From NCBI RefSeq assembly GCF_023205015.1, contig NZ_CP096258.1:2046001-2110000 (forward strand): a stretch of 64,000 bases of DNA. Direction: 5' to 3'. Source of the stretch: Providencia rettgeri. GTDB taxonomy: Bacteria > Pseudomonadota > Gammaproteobacteria > Enterobacterales > Enterobacteriaceae. Both the position numbers and the translations under genes were made by a program. This document shows positions 24,799 through 33,421 of this stretch, in pieces. Numbering within the stretch: the first letter of the stretch is position 1; the number at the start of each line of letters is the position of its first letter. The notes beneath the pieces were generated by a model, which had not been told where the DNA came from, did no database searches, and saw nothing but the letters and a program-made list of their open reading frames with translations.

Positions 24799-27381
24799 AT
24801 GTCAGAAAGACAGAAAATAGCCTTAAGTCGCCGTTCATTTATAGCATGGACATCAGCGGCATCAGTGATGGCTACGTTACCGCTGAGTAAGCAATTACAT
24901 GCGGCAACACCAGAGGAAGAAAAAGCGGTTGTGCAAGCCACTGACGCAGTCACTCAAGGAAAATGGAAGCCCGTGGCCTGTTGGCACAACTGTGGTGGTC
25001 GCTGTGTTAATAAAGCATTGGTGGTTGATGGCGTCGTTGTTAGGCAAAAAACCGATGATGTGGTTGCAGACTCCCCTGATTTCCCACAACAACGAGGTTG
25101 TTTGCGTGGGCGTTCACAACGTAAACAAGTCTTTGGCGCGGATCGGTTGAAATATCCAATGAAGCGTAAAGGCTGGGCTCCCGGTGGTGGGGATAAAAGC
25201 TTACGAGGACGAGACCAATGGGTGCGCATCAGTTGGGATGAAGCATTAGATATTGTGGCATCAGAATCGAAACGTATTAAAGAAAAATATGGTCAAGAAT
25301 CTATTTGGATCACCGGCGGTAACGGTGTTGAAATCCAAAGCGTTTATGCAAAAGCAGGGGGATTTGTTGGCGATTGGGGAACAACCTCATGGGGCGCATG
25401 GTTTGAAACACCAGCTCATTTAGGATTACTTGAAGGGTTTTATACCTTTGGTACCAATGACCGTTTTGATATGCGTAACTCCCAGTTAATTGTGATGTGG
25501 GGCGCAAACCCTGCATGGAGTAGCCCAGGCAGCCCAACCTATAATTACTATCAAGCGAAAAAAGCGGGAGCGCGCTTTATTAGTATTGACCCAAGTTATA
25601 CGACTACAGCGGAATTAATGGATGCAGATTGGTACCCTATCAACCCAGGTACTGACCATGCTTTAGCTCTGGGTATTATGTCTGCGTTATTAGAAATGGA
25701 CAATCCTGACAACCCATTGATTGATTGGGATTTCCTGCGTCGTTGTACGGTTGGTTTTGATGAAAATAATATGCCAGCAGGTGCAGATCCAAAAGGGAAC
25801 TTCAAAGATTATTTGTTAGGTACTTATACGGGAGAGCCAAAAACGCCAGAGTGGGCCTCTAATATTTGCGGCTTGTCAGCTAGCGACATTCGCACATTAG
25901 CGCGTGAAATCGGTGGTACCAACCGAGTTGCATTGCTTACTGGTTGGGCGCCTGCTCGAATTCATAATGGCGAAGGATGGGTACAAGCATTCTCAACATT
26001 AGGCTTTATGACTGGCCATATGGGGAGACCGGGCCGTATGACTGGCGTAAGCTGCCACTATGCTGCGGGGAACAATGGAACTCGTTTAGTCATGGCAGGA
26101 GCGAGTGGCTTACCTTCTGTGCCAAACCCAGTGAGTTTGAAAATTAACCATAACGAACTGAATCGTGCGTTGTTAGAGAAAAAATTCCGTCAACGTGGTG
26201 TTGGTGATGTGAATGCTAACATTCAAATGATCATTCATCCTTTTAATGCCACGTTACAGACACGAGCCAATATTTCCCAAAGCGTTGAAGCTTATCGTAA
26301 AGATATAGAGTTGGTTGTGACTGCGGCCTATGTTCCACATACTTGTGCGAAATATTCGGATATCGTCTTACCCGTAACTACGGAGTGGGAACGTGAAGGA
26401 ACCATATTAAATCCAAGTAACCGCGAAGTTATTATAGCTGCGGTGAATGTAACACCACCACTTTATGAAGCAAAAAGTGACCAGTGGATCGCCAAAGAAA
26501 TAGGTAAACGTCTTGGTATTAATGTCGATGAAGTTTTTCCTATTTCAGAAAAGCAACAATTCTTCAATAAACTTAATGGTGCAACAATTATTGGTGAAGA
26601 TGGTAAGACAACTGAGCCACTAATAACAATTACCCAAGCGGATATTGATGAATGGCAAGTAACAGGTAAGCCGCAGCAAGGCAGGATCACCCTCAATGAA
26701 TTCCTTACTGTTGGGAAATACCAAGTAGAGCGCTCCTCTGATGATAACTATGGTTATATTGCCTATGAAGATTTTATTCGTGACCCTCAGGCCAATCCAC
26801 GACCAACACCAAGTGGAAAATTTGAAATTTACTGCCAAACATTAGTCGAAAAAGCGGATGAATGTGGCTGGACGAAATTACCACCAATTCCTGAATATAT
26901 TCCGTCTGCAAGCGGTTATGAGGCAAGTTTTAGTGATTTCTCGAAGAAGGAAAAAGGGGATTATCCATTCCAAATCTATAATCCACACTACTTACGCCGC
27001 TCTCACAGTACGCTTGATAATGTGCCTTGGCTACGTGAACAATGGCCAAGCCCAATTTATATCAATGCCTCCGATGCAAAACGTTTAGGTATTAAGCACG
27101 GTGAAACTGTTCTGATCACGAGCCCACAAGGGAAGATTGTACGTCCTGCGTTGGTGACACAGACGATGAAACCTGGTGTTGTGGCGTTACCACACGGTAG
27201 TTGGACAAATGTTGATGAAAAAACAGGGATAGATATGGCGGGAGCCGACAATACGCTAACCATTCAAGTCCCGACAGGGCTGGGTACATCAGGGTGGAAT
27301 ACGATGCTATGTAATATCGAAAAATGGCATGGTGACCAGTTAGTTCCAGATGCTGCAATTCCACAGCGTATTATATTTTAG
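24799..27381 (+). CDS. Molybdopterin oxidoreductase, DmsA-like catalytic subunit
   Basis: An 860-residue precursor with a twin-arginine signal SRRSFIAWTSA (RR at residues 11-12) and cleavage near LHAA. The N-terminal iron-sulfur ligands are CWHNCGGRC and GC in QQRGCLRGRS. The Mo-bis-PGD body includes WITGGNG, SWGAWFETP (the Ser here is the likely Mo ligand by alignment to DmsA), WGANPAWSS, GWAPARIHNGEGW and the C-terminal PGD domain (PHYLRRSHSTLDNVPWLRE). It is longer than E. coli DmsA (about 814) and YnfE/F. It probably reduces an S-, N- or Se-oxide in the periplasm; the substrate cannot be named. Confidence 0.88.
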   Translation: MSERQKIALSRRSFIAWTSAASVMATLPLSKQLHAATPEEEKAVVQATDAVTQGKWKPVACWHNCGGRCVNKALVVDGVVVRQKTDDVVADSPDFPQQRGCLRGRSQRKQVFGADRLKYPMKRKGWAPGGGDKSLRGRDQWVRISWDEALDIVASESKRIKEKYGQESIWITGGNGVEIQSVYAKAGGFVGDWGTTSWGAWFETPAHLGLLEGFYTFGTNDRFDMRNSQLIVMWGANPAWSSPGSPTYNYYQAKKAGARFISIDPSYTTTAELMDADWYPINPGTDHALALGIMSALLEMDNPDNPLIDWDFLRRCTVGFDENNMPAGADPKGNFKDYLLGTYTGEPKTPEWASNICGLSASDIRTLAREIGGTNRVALLTGWAPARIHNGEGWVQAFSTLGFMTGHMGRPGRMTGVSCHYAAGNNGTRLVMAGASGLPSVPNPVSLKINHNELNRALLEKKFRQRGVGDVNANIQMIIHPFNATLQTRANISQSVEAYRKDIELVVTAAYVPHTCAKYSDIVLPVTTEWEREGTILNPSNREVIIAAVNVTPPLYEAKSDQWIAKEIGKRLGINVDEVFPISEKQQFFNKLNGATIIGEDGKTTEPLITITQADIDEWQVTGKPQQGRITLNEFLTVGKYQVERSSDDNYGYIAYEDFIRDPQANPRPTPSGKFEIYCQTLVEKADECGWTKLPPIPEYIPSASGYEASFSDFSKKEKGDYPFQIYNPHYLRRSHSTLDNVPWLREQWPSPIYINASDAKRLGIKHGETVLITSPQGKIVRPALVTQTMKPGVVALPHGSWTNVDEKTGIDMAGADNTLTIQVPTGLGTSGWNTMLCNIEKWHGDQLVPDAAIPQRIIF

Positions 27382-27394
27382 GGGGCAATGAGAA

Positions 27395-27937
27395 ATGGAT
27401 AAACAAGTCGGATTTTATATTAATGTTGCCACTTGCATTGGTTGTAAAACCTGTGTTGTTGCATGTAAAGACAAAAATGACCTTGAGGTCGGACGCAACT
27501 TTCGTCGTGTGTATGATATTGAAGTGGGGGAGTATCCACGTCCTCGGACTTGGCACTTGTCTATTGCCTGTAACCATTGTGATGACCCGCAATGTGTCAG
27601 CCATTGCCCTACTACTGCAATGCACAAGCGAGAAGAAGATGGGGTTGTATTAGTCGACCATGATAAATGTGTTGGTTGTCGTTATTGCACATGGGCTTGT
27701 CCATACGAGGCGCCTCAGTTCGATGCCAGTATTGGTATGATGACCAAGTGTGACACTTGCATTGACCTACGTGAAAAAGGCGGAAATCCAATGTGTGTTG
27801 ATTCTTGCCCTATGCGTGCGATTGAGTTTGGCCTTATTAGCGAATTACGTAAAAAGTATGGCACAAATGCGGATATCGCAGGGTTACCTAGTTCAAGTAT
27901 TACCAAACCGAACCTTGTTGTCGGTACAAAAGGATAA
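27395..27937 (+). CDS. DmsB-like four-cluster iron-sulfur electron-transfer subunit
   Basis: 180 residues with 16 cluster cysteines in four groups: C14, C17, C20, C24; C59, C62, C67, C71; C92, C95, C98, C102; and C119, C122, C134, C138. The groups are equivalent to the four [4Fe-4S] clusters of E. coli DmsB, which passes electrons from the membrane anchor to the catalytic subunit. It lacks the C-terminal tail of E. coli DmsB (205 residues). It sits 13 bases after dmsA and 11 before the anchor gene. Confidence 0.9.
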   Translation: MDKQVGFYINVATCIGCKTCVVACKDKNDLEVGRNFRRVYDIEVGEYPRPRTWHLSIACNHCDDPQCVSHCPTTAMHKREEDGVVLVDHDKCVGCRYCTWACPYEAPQFDASIGMMTKCDTCIDLREKGGNPMCVDSCPMRAIEFGLISELRKKYGTNADIAGLPSSSITKPNLVVGTKG

Positions 27938-27948
27938 GGAGAATTATC

Positions 27949-28803
27949 ATGCATGAATTTCCATTGGTGATTTTCACCTTATTTATGCAAGCTTCTGTGG
28001 GGTGCTTGCTCGTCTCATTAGTCTGCTATTTTCGTGTGCTTGAAGGCGGAAATAACCAACAAAGCGTCCAGTTTATCAAACTGCCTATTTTAGCAAGTTT
28101 TGTGTTGGGTTGTGTTGGGTTGCTAGGTTCATTATTTCATATGGGTAACCCGTTACACATGTTTTATACCATGCTGCATGTGTCTACTTCATGGATGAGC
28201 CGTGAAGTGTGGGCAACGGCAATTTACATGGGGCTACTATTTTTCAGTGTTGCTCTGTTATTGCTTAAGCAAAAAGCGAATGCGCTGCTACTGTTGCTTA
28301 GTGCGTTAGCCGGTATCATCTATATGTATGCAATGTCAGCCTTATATGCTCACACCTTGTTTAACCTATGGAATGGTTTATTTACCTACGCCAGTTTCTT
28401 TGGTGCAGTATTATTACTGGGTGGTGTGGTAGCCGCATTATTACTTGTAGGTTCTTTGCGCCGCGATGGTAAAGAAGAGCAATTAAAACGAGTGGTTAAA
28501 ATTGCATTAGGTATCGGCGTTATTGGGATCTTACTGATGCTATTGGGCGCGTTATCTCTTCTAGGAAACATAGGAGAGCCTGTTTATATGGGAATGACGC
28601 CGCGTGAACTCCCAGATGGCTTAGTGAACTTAAGTATTGTTAGGGTCATACTTGTTGCATTAGGTATCGTATTTGCGGGCCGTTTACTGTGCCAAAAAAA
28701 GGGACACACTGTAAATGCAACATTCGTCATGTCACTTGCAACGCTCTGTATTTTTGCGGGTGAAGGTGTTGGCCGAGTGGTATTTTTCTCTCTAGGCGGT
28801 TAA
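27949..28803 (+). CDS. DmsC-like membrane anchor subunit
   Basis: A 284-residue integral membrane protein with about eight hydrophobic segments and the family features HEFPLVIFTLFMQASVGCLL, FHMGNPLHMFYTMLHVSTSWMSREV and MYAMSALYAH (His residues near the quinol site). It oxidises menaquinol and feeds DmsB. It is the last gene of the operon, with a terminator 60 bases later. Confidence 0.9.
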   Translation: MHEFPLVIFTLFMQASVGCLLVSLVCYFRVLEGGNNQQSVQFIKLPILASFVLGCVGLLGSLFHMGNPLHMFYTMLHVSTSWMSREVWATAIYMGLLFFSVALLLLKQKANALLLLLSALAGIIYMYAMSALYAHTLFNLWNGLFTYASFFGAVLLLGGVVAALLLVGSLRRDGKEEQLKRVVKIALGIGVIGILLMLLGALSLLGNIGEPVYMGMTPRELPDGLVNLSIVRVILVALGIVFAGRLLCQKKGHTVNATFVMSLATLCIFAGEGVGRVVFFSLGG

Positions 28804-28860
28804 TTCCTTTAGAGACAAAATGATATTCGCCTCTAATTATATAATGTTTACCAATAATGT

Positions 28861-28888
28861 GAACCGAGGGATCTCCCTCGGTTTTTTA
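28861..28888 (+). terminator. Operon terminator after the DmsC-like gene
   Basis: Stem ACCGAGGG / CCCTCGGT (28863-28870, 28875-28882) with a 4-nt loop, followed by TTTTTT. Confidence 0.9.
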
Positions 28889-28984
28889 GTTCTCTACACT
28901 CTAAATAAATCAATAACCCTTTATATAATAAGGGATTAAGCGAATATAATTTCAAAATAAATAGTAAATTAAGTTGATTATTTG

Positions 28985-29005
28985 TAATGATTATAATTAT
29001 CATTA
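28985..29005 (+). promoter_or_regulatory. Fur box before the TonB receptor gene
   Basis: TAATGAT-TATAATT-ATCATTA: 7-bp perfect arms around an AT-rich centre, close to the 19-bp Fur consensus, 33 bases before the ATG at 29038. Iron repression is expected. Confidence 0.8.
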
Positions 29006-29037
29006 TCCCTCTTAATCTCTTTTACTGTTTATTTCTT

Positions 29038-31161
29038 ATGAATTTAAAAACTAGCAAGCTACTCATTTCATTAGCAATTTCAGCGGCATTAGCGCCTTAT
29101 CATGTATTTGCTGCAGAGAATTCAAAAAATGATCAGATTACAGTTACAGGCAACTGGCTTGAAAATACGGAAGATAGTGAGGTGGTATTTAATCACCCAG
29201 GTGCTCGGACAGTAAGAAATCAACAGCAAATCAAAGAATCTGGCAGTGAAACTATTGCCGACGCATTGAAAGGAATACCGGGTGTGCAGGTGCGCGAAAG
29301 TAACGGGACAGGCGGGTCCGATGTTTCCTTGAATGTTGGGGTTCGCGGGTTAACATCACGGCTGTCACCACGTTCAACGATTTTACTCGACGGTATGCCT
29401 TTAGCGGCTGCACCATATGGTCAACCTCAGTTATCTATGTCTCCATTATCACTAGGAAGTATTGAATCTATTGATGTGATCCGTGGAGGGGCTTCTGTAC
29501 GTTATGGGCCTCAAAACGTGGGAGGTGTCATTAACTTTGTGACTAAGCCTATCCCTAAAGACTTTTCTGGTGGTGTTTCATTGCAAACTCAAGGGGCTAA
29601 AACGGGTGGGTTAAAGACGCTGGTGGATGCGTCTGTAGGGGGCTCAAAAGCCGATGATTCAGCGGGAGCGCTATTGCTGTACTCAGGGTTACATGGACAA
29701 GGCTACCGTAAAAGCAATGATAATACAGATATTGATGACCTGATTTTAAAAACACGTTATGCCATAACAGATAACGACGAGTTACTGGCGAATTTTCATT
29801 ATTATCATGCAATGTCAGGTATGCCTGGGGGGCTAACTCAAGCGCAATATAATGCTGACCCATTCCAATCAACGCGGCCTTATGACCGTTTTGAAGGAAA
29901 TCGACAAGATATGTCATTGAAATATAAACATGAAGAAGATGATAAACAATTTGAGTTAATGACATGGTTTAGTAAAAGTTATCGGGGTAGTTACATAGAA
30001 AGTGACCATAAAGATAAAGCGAATGAAAGACGGCTAGTTTCTTACCCTCGTCACTATACAGCGTATGCAATTGAACCGAGTTATTCACAATTATTCCGTT
30101 TTAATGATATTTCACATGAAATAACAGTGGGATACCGTTATTTAAATGAAACCGCAGACGAAAAAGCTTACCGCTCAAATTGGTACCAAGCTGGCACTCA
30201 AAGTTCGCGGCCGAGTACTAATGATTATTACCAACACACATCGGGTGGAACAGAAGCCCATGCTATTTATCTTGATGATACCATTGATGTTGGTAACTGG
30301 ACTGTGATCCCTGGGATCCGCTATGAGAACATTAATATTCATTTAAATGACAGTTTTAAAAACCAAAACAGAAGTAAGCGATATAGCGAACCCCTTCCTG
30401 CACTGGCAGTGATCTATCACATTGATGATGAATGGAAACTGTTTGCCAATGCCAGTACGTCGTTTGGCAGTTTGCAGTATTTTCAGTTGAACACTAAAGG
30501 GGTAGGGAATTCACCCGCAAATGGGTTAAGTGCAGAAAAAGCACATAACTATGAAGTAGGGACTAAATACGATAATACTGCGCTATCTCTTGAAGCGACA
30601 TTATTCTATATCGATTTCGATGACCAATTACTTTACGTTGAAAATACAACAGGTTGGACAAATCTAGGCGCCACAACTCATCAAGGTGTGGAGTTGGCAG
30701 CAAGATATAACTTGTCTGAGCTGAGCGATAAATTGGAGGGTGTTAGCGTGTACAGTACTTATACCTACACTAAAGCGGTAAGTAAAAAAGGTGATTTCGC
30801 TCATAAGGATTTACCGTTTTATTCACGGCAAGTCTTTACCGCAGGTAGCCGTTATGAAAATGGTAATTGGGTATGGAACTTAAATACTTATGCGCAATCT
30901 ACCCAAGAATCGCCTGGAACATCAAGCCACTATGTTACAAAACCCAGTGCAGATGGTCGATATGGAACAATCCCTGGCTACATGGTGTGGGATGCACGAG
31001 GCGAGTACCATTTTGGCAAAAGTTTGTCTGATTTAACGCTATCTGCTGGCATTAAAAATCTTTTTGATCAAACCTATTTTACCCGTTCTACAGATAATAA
31101 TTATGGTATCTACGTGGGGCAGCCAAGAACTTACTATGTTCAAGCATCCGTAAAATTTTAA
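29038..31161 (+). CDS. TonB-dependent outer-membrane receptor, FecA-like
   Basis: 707 residues from ATG 29038. An upstream in-frame codon at 28987 lies inside the Fur box and would destroy the signal peptide. Signal peptide MNLKTSKLLISLAIS..., cleaved near VFAA. TonB box-like QITVTGNW; plug domain with VRNQQQIKESGSETIADALKGIPGV, GVRGL, LLDGMPL, SIESIDVIRGGASVRYGPQNVGGVINFVTK; then a 22-strand barrel ending PRTYYVQASVKF with terminal Phe. It imports a ferric chelate, possibly of citrate type because of resemblance to FecA-like receptors; the ligand is not certain. It is followed by a substrate-binding protein. Confidence 0.88.
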   Translation: MNLKTSKLLISLAISAALAPYHVFAAENSKNDQITVTGNWLENTEDSEVVFNHPGARTVRNQQQIKESGSETIADALKGIPGVQVRESNGTGGSDVSLNVGVRGLTSRLSPRSTILLDGMPLAAAPYGQPQLSMSPLSLGSIESIDVIRGGASVRYGPQNVGGVINFVTKPIPKDFSGGVSLQTQGAKTGGLKTLVDASVGGSKADDSAGALLLYSGLHGQGYRKSNDNTDIDDLILKTRYAITDNDELLANFHYYHAMSGMPGGLTQAQYNADPFQSTRPYDRFEGNRQDMSLKYKHEEDDKQFELMTWFSKSYRGSYIESDHKDKANERRLVSYPRHYTAYAIEPSYSQLFRFNDISHEITVGYRYLNETADEKAYRSNWYQAGTQSSRPSTNDYYQHTSGGTEAHAIYLDDTIDVGNWTVIPGIRYENINIHLNDSFKNQNRSKRYSEPLPALAVIYHIDDEWKLFANASTSFGSLQYFQLNTKGVGNSPANGLSAEKAHNYEVGTKYDNTALSLEATLFYIDFDDQLLYVENTTGWTNLGATTHQGVELAARYNLSELSDKLEGVSVYSTYTYTKAVSKKGDFAHKDLPFYSRQVFTAGSRYENGNWVWNLNTYAQSTQESPGTSSHYVTKPSADGRYGTIPGYMVWDARGEYHFGKSLSDLTLSAGIKNLFDQTYFTRSTDNNYGIYVGQPRTYYVQASVKF

Positions 31162-31179
31162 TCAATACAAGGCAGAACA

Positions 31180-32325
31180 ATGATAATGAGAAGGTTTATC
31201 GAAAAATTCGTGCTTATTTTTAGTGCGGTGAGCCTACTATTTTCGGCTAGTAGCTTATCTGCACCTATCACGGTGAAGGATATTGCGGGTAGGGACGTAA
31301 CCGTCAATGTGCCGGTATCTCGAGTGATGCTGGCAGATAGCCGTGTCTTGGTTGCGCTGAATATATTACATCCACAAGATCCACTAAAAGGGATTATTGC
31401 TTGGGATGATGCGCTAATAAAAAAAGCGCCTGACCTGAGTGTGGCTTATAGCAAAAAATTCCCAGAATTAAGTAAAATTCCTGTTTTCCCAAACCCGTAT
31501 ACAACGGACTTTAGCGTTGAGAAAGCGTTGGTTGCACAGCCAGATTTACTCATTTTTGATATTGGCTTAAAGAGTAAACTCACAGAAAGTGGCACTTTAT
31601 CATTATTGGAAAAAAGTGGCTTACCCGTTGTTTTTATCGACTTTAGGCAATACCCACTGAAAAATACTATGCCGAGTATGACATTACTTGGCCAAGTATT
31701 TGGTGAGGAACAACAAGCGCAAGCATTTAATCAATTTTACCAACAAAAATTAGATTTAATCCGTTCAAGAGTGGCTAAACTTAGCAAAGAACAACGTCCA
31801 AGCGTCTTTATTGAACGTGCTGCAGGTATCCAAGGGGAAGATTATTGTTGTAAAACGTTCGGTAATGGTAATTTCGGTGAGTTTGTTGAAACTGCAGGGG
31901 GTAATAACCTTGGCTCACAATGGTTCAGTATTGGAATGGGTGGGGAAATCAGTGAAGAACAACTGATCCACAGCAATCCAGACTACTATTTAATGACGGC
32001 AGCAGATTGGGATAACACTCGCAAAGGTAGCGCATCTGTACCCTTAGGTTATACGGGGGATAAACAAAAGTCTTTAGCTCGTTTGAATAAGCTAATGGAA
32101 CGTCCTAAATTTCGTTCATTATCTGCTTTCAAAAACAAGCAAGTATTGGCGCTCTATCAGCAATATTATGATACGCCATTCAATATTATTGCGGTGGAAG
32201 CGATTGCAAAGTTTATCCACCCAGAATTGTTTGCAGACCTTAACCCGCAAGCAGATAGCGATTATTTACACAAAACGTTTACGGCCTTAGACGGTGATGG
32301 CGTGTTTTGGGTTCAAGCGGAATAA
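31180..32325 (+). CDS. Periplasmic iron-chelate substrate-binding protein (class III, BtuF/FhuD fold)
   Basis: A 381-residue secreted protein: signal peptide to about SSLSA, then the cluster A-2 fold with ITVKDIAGRDVTVNVPVSRVMLADSR, QPDLLIFDIG, GLPVVFIDFR and a C-terminal half with EQLIHSNPDYYLM. An unusual EDYCCKTFGNGNFGEF segment lies near residues 220-235. It is probably the periplasmic carrier for the ligand brought in by the TonB receptor 19 bases upstream. No permease or ATPase follows, so the inner-membrane step must be encoded elsewhere or shared. Confidence 0.82.
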   Translation: MIMRRFIEKFVLIFSAVSLLFSASSLSAPITVKDIAGRDVTVNVPVSRVMLADSRVLVALNILHPQDPLKGIIAWDDALIKKAPDLSVAYSKKFPELSKIPVFPNPYTTDFSVEKALVAQPDLLIFDIGLKSKLTESGTLSLLEKSGLPVVFIDFRQYPLKNTMPSMTLLGQVFGEEQQAQAFNQFYQQKLDLIRSRVAKLSKEQRPSVFIERAAGIQGEDYCCKTFGNGNFGEFVETAGGNNLGSQWFSIGMGGEISEEQLIHSNPDYYLMTAADWDNTRKGSASVPLGYTGDKQKSLARLNKLMERPKFRSLSAFKNKQVLALYQQYYDTPFNIIAVEAIAKFIHPELFADLNPQADSDYLHKTFTALDGDGVFWVQAE

Positions 32326-32402
32326 GTGTTTTACCATTTAGCTCGCTTTAATAATGAGCCTTATGGCAGAATGAAATTCACTTTTCTTAATGGATAACAG
32401 AG

Positions 32403-33383
32403 ATGAAACTCGCGCTGGTCGGTTCTGGGAAAATAATCATGTCTGCTCTTGATGCCTTAATACAGGTGCAGGGGATAGAACTAGTCGCATTGTGTGTTCG
32501 GGCGGAAAGTATTGAAAAGGGGCAGGTTATTTGCCAACAATTTGGTATAGCAAAGTTGTATACTGACTACCAAAAATTGTTACAAGACCCGGATGTGGAG
32601 GTGATATACATTGGTTTGCCAAATCATTTGCACTATCAGTATACCTTTGATGCACTAATGGCTGACAAACATGTGGTATGCGAAAAACCGTTTACACCGA
32701 ATTGGCAACAGTTGCAGGCGCTAATTTCCATTTCACAGACTAGGGGGCTTTTTTTGTTCGAAGCTATTACGTCGATTCATACCCCTGAGTTTCATTTTAT
32801 CAGACAACATATTGGTAAAATCGGTGACATCAAAGTGATCCACGGAAATTACTCACAATATTCGAGTCGATACAATGACTATTTACAAGGAAGAGTTCAT
32901 GCTGCCTTTGACCCACAGCAAGCTGGTGGCGCACTCTATGACATTAATCTTTATAATATTTATTTGTTATCGGCCTTGATGGGAACACCCGATAGTAGCG
33001 ACTATATCTGTAATAAAGGGTTTAATGGAATTGATACATCAGGTGTATTAACGGCCCATTTTGGGGGTTCCGTTGCATCGTGTGTGGGAGCGAAAGATTC
33101 CGCGAGCCCCGGTTACTTTATTATTCAAGGTACTAAAGGGCACATCCGTATCATGGGGGCACCAAGCCTTTGCCAATCAGTAGAAGTTTGTATTGATGGA
33201 GAAATATCCAACGTATCTCGGGATGCAACAATCAACCATATGGTTTACGAGTTCGCATTCTTCCGTGAACAGATTGCCAGTAAAAACCGTACTCAATGTG
33301 ATGAATTGCTTGAATTAGCATTGGTTGTCTCAAAAATATTGCATCAATCACGAGACGATGTAGGGCTGGTATTTGGGTCATAA
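32403..33383 (+). CDS. Gfo/Idh/MocA family NAD(P)-dependent oxidoreductase
   Basis: 326 residues. Rossmann N-terminus MKLALVGSGKIIMSALDALIQ (GSGKI instead of the usual GxGxxG), VIYIGLPNHLHYQY, and the family's HVVCEKPFT (catalytic Lys region, ~residue 93). The C-terminal half has EAITSIHTPEF and GGALYDINLYNIYLL. It lies 77 bases after the substrate-binding protein with no visible terminator, so it may belong to the iron-regulated operon. The substrate is unknown; this fold also includes biliverdin reductases and sugar dehydrogenases. Confidence 0.8.
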   Translation: MKLALVGSGKIIMSALDALIQVQGIELVALCVRAESIEKGQVICQQFGIAKLYTDYQKLLQDPDVEVIYIGLPNHLHYQYTFDALMADKHVVCEKPFTPNWQQLQALISISQTRGLFLFEAITSIHTPEFHFIRQHIGKIGDIKVIHGNYSQYSSRYNDYLQGRVHAAFDPQQAGGALYDINLYNIYLLSALMGTPDSSDYICNKGFNGIDTSGVLTAHFGGSVASCVGAKDSASPGYFIIQGTKGHIRIMGAPSLCQSVEVCIDGEISNVSRDATINHMVYEFAFFREQIASKNRTQCDELLELALVVSKILHQSRDDVGLVFGS

Positions 33384-33421
33384 AAACAGTGGCAGCGTGA
33401 TGGCTGCCATAAGTTGTCAAT

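Noticed and set aside
28987..29037. Upstream in-frame start of the TonB receptor (MIIIIIIPLNLF...)
   Set aside because: It lies within the Fur box and would spoil the signal peptide; the ATG at 29038 gives a normal precursor.
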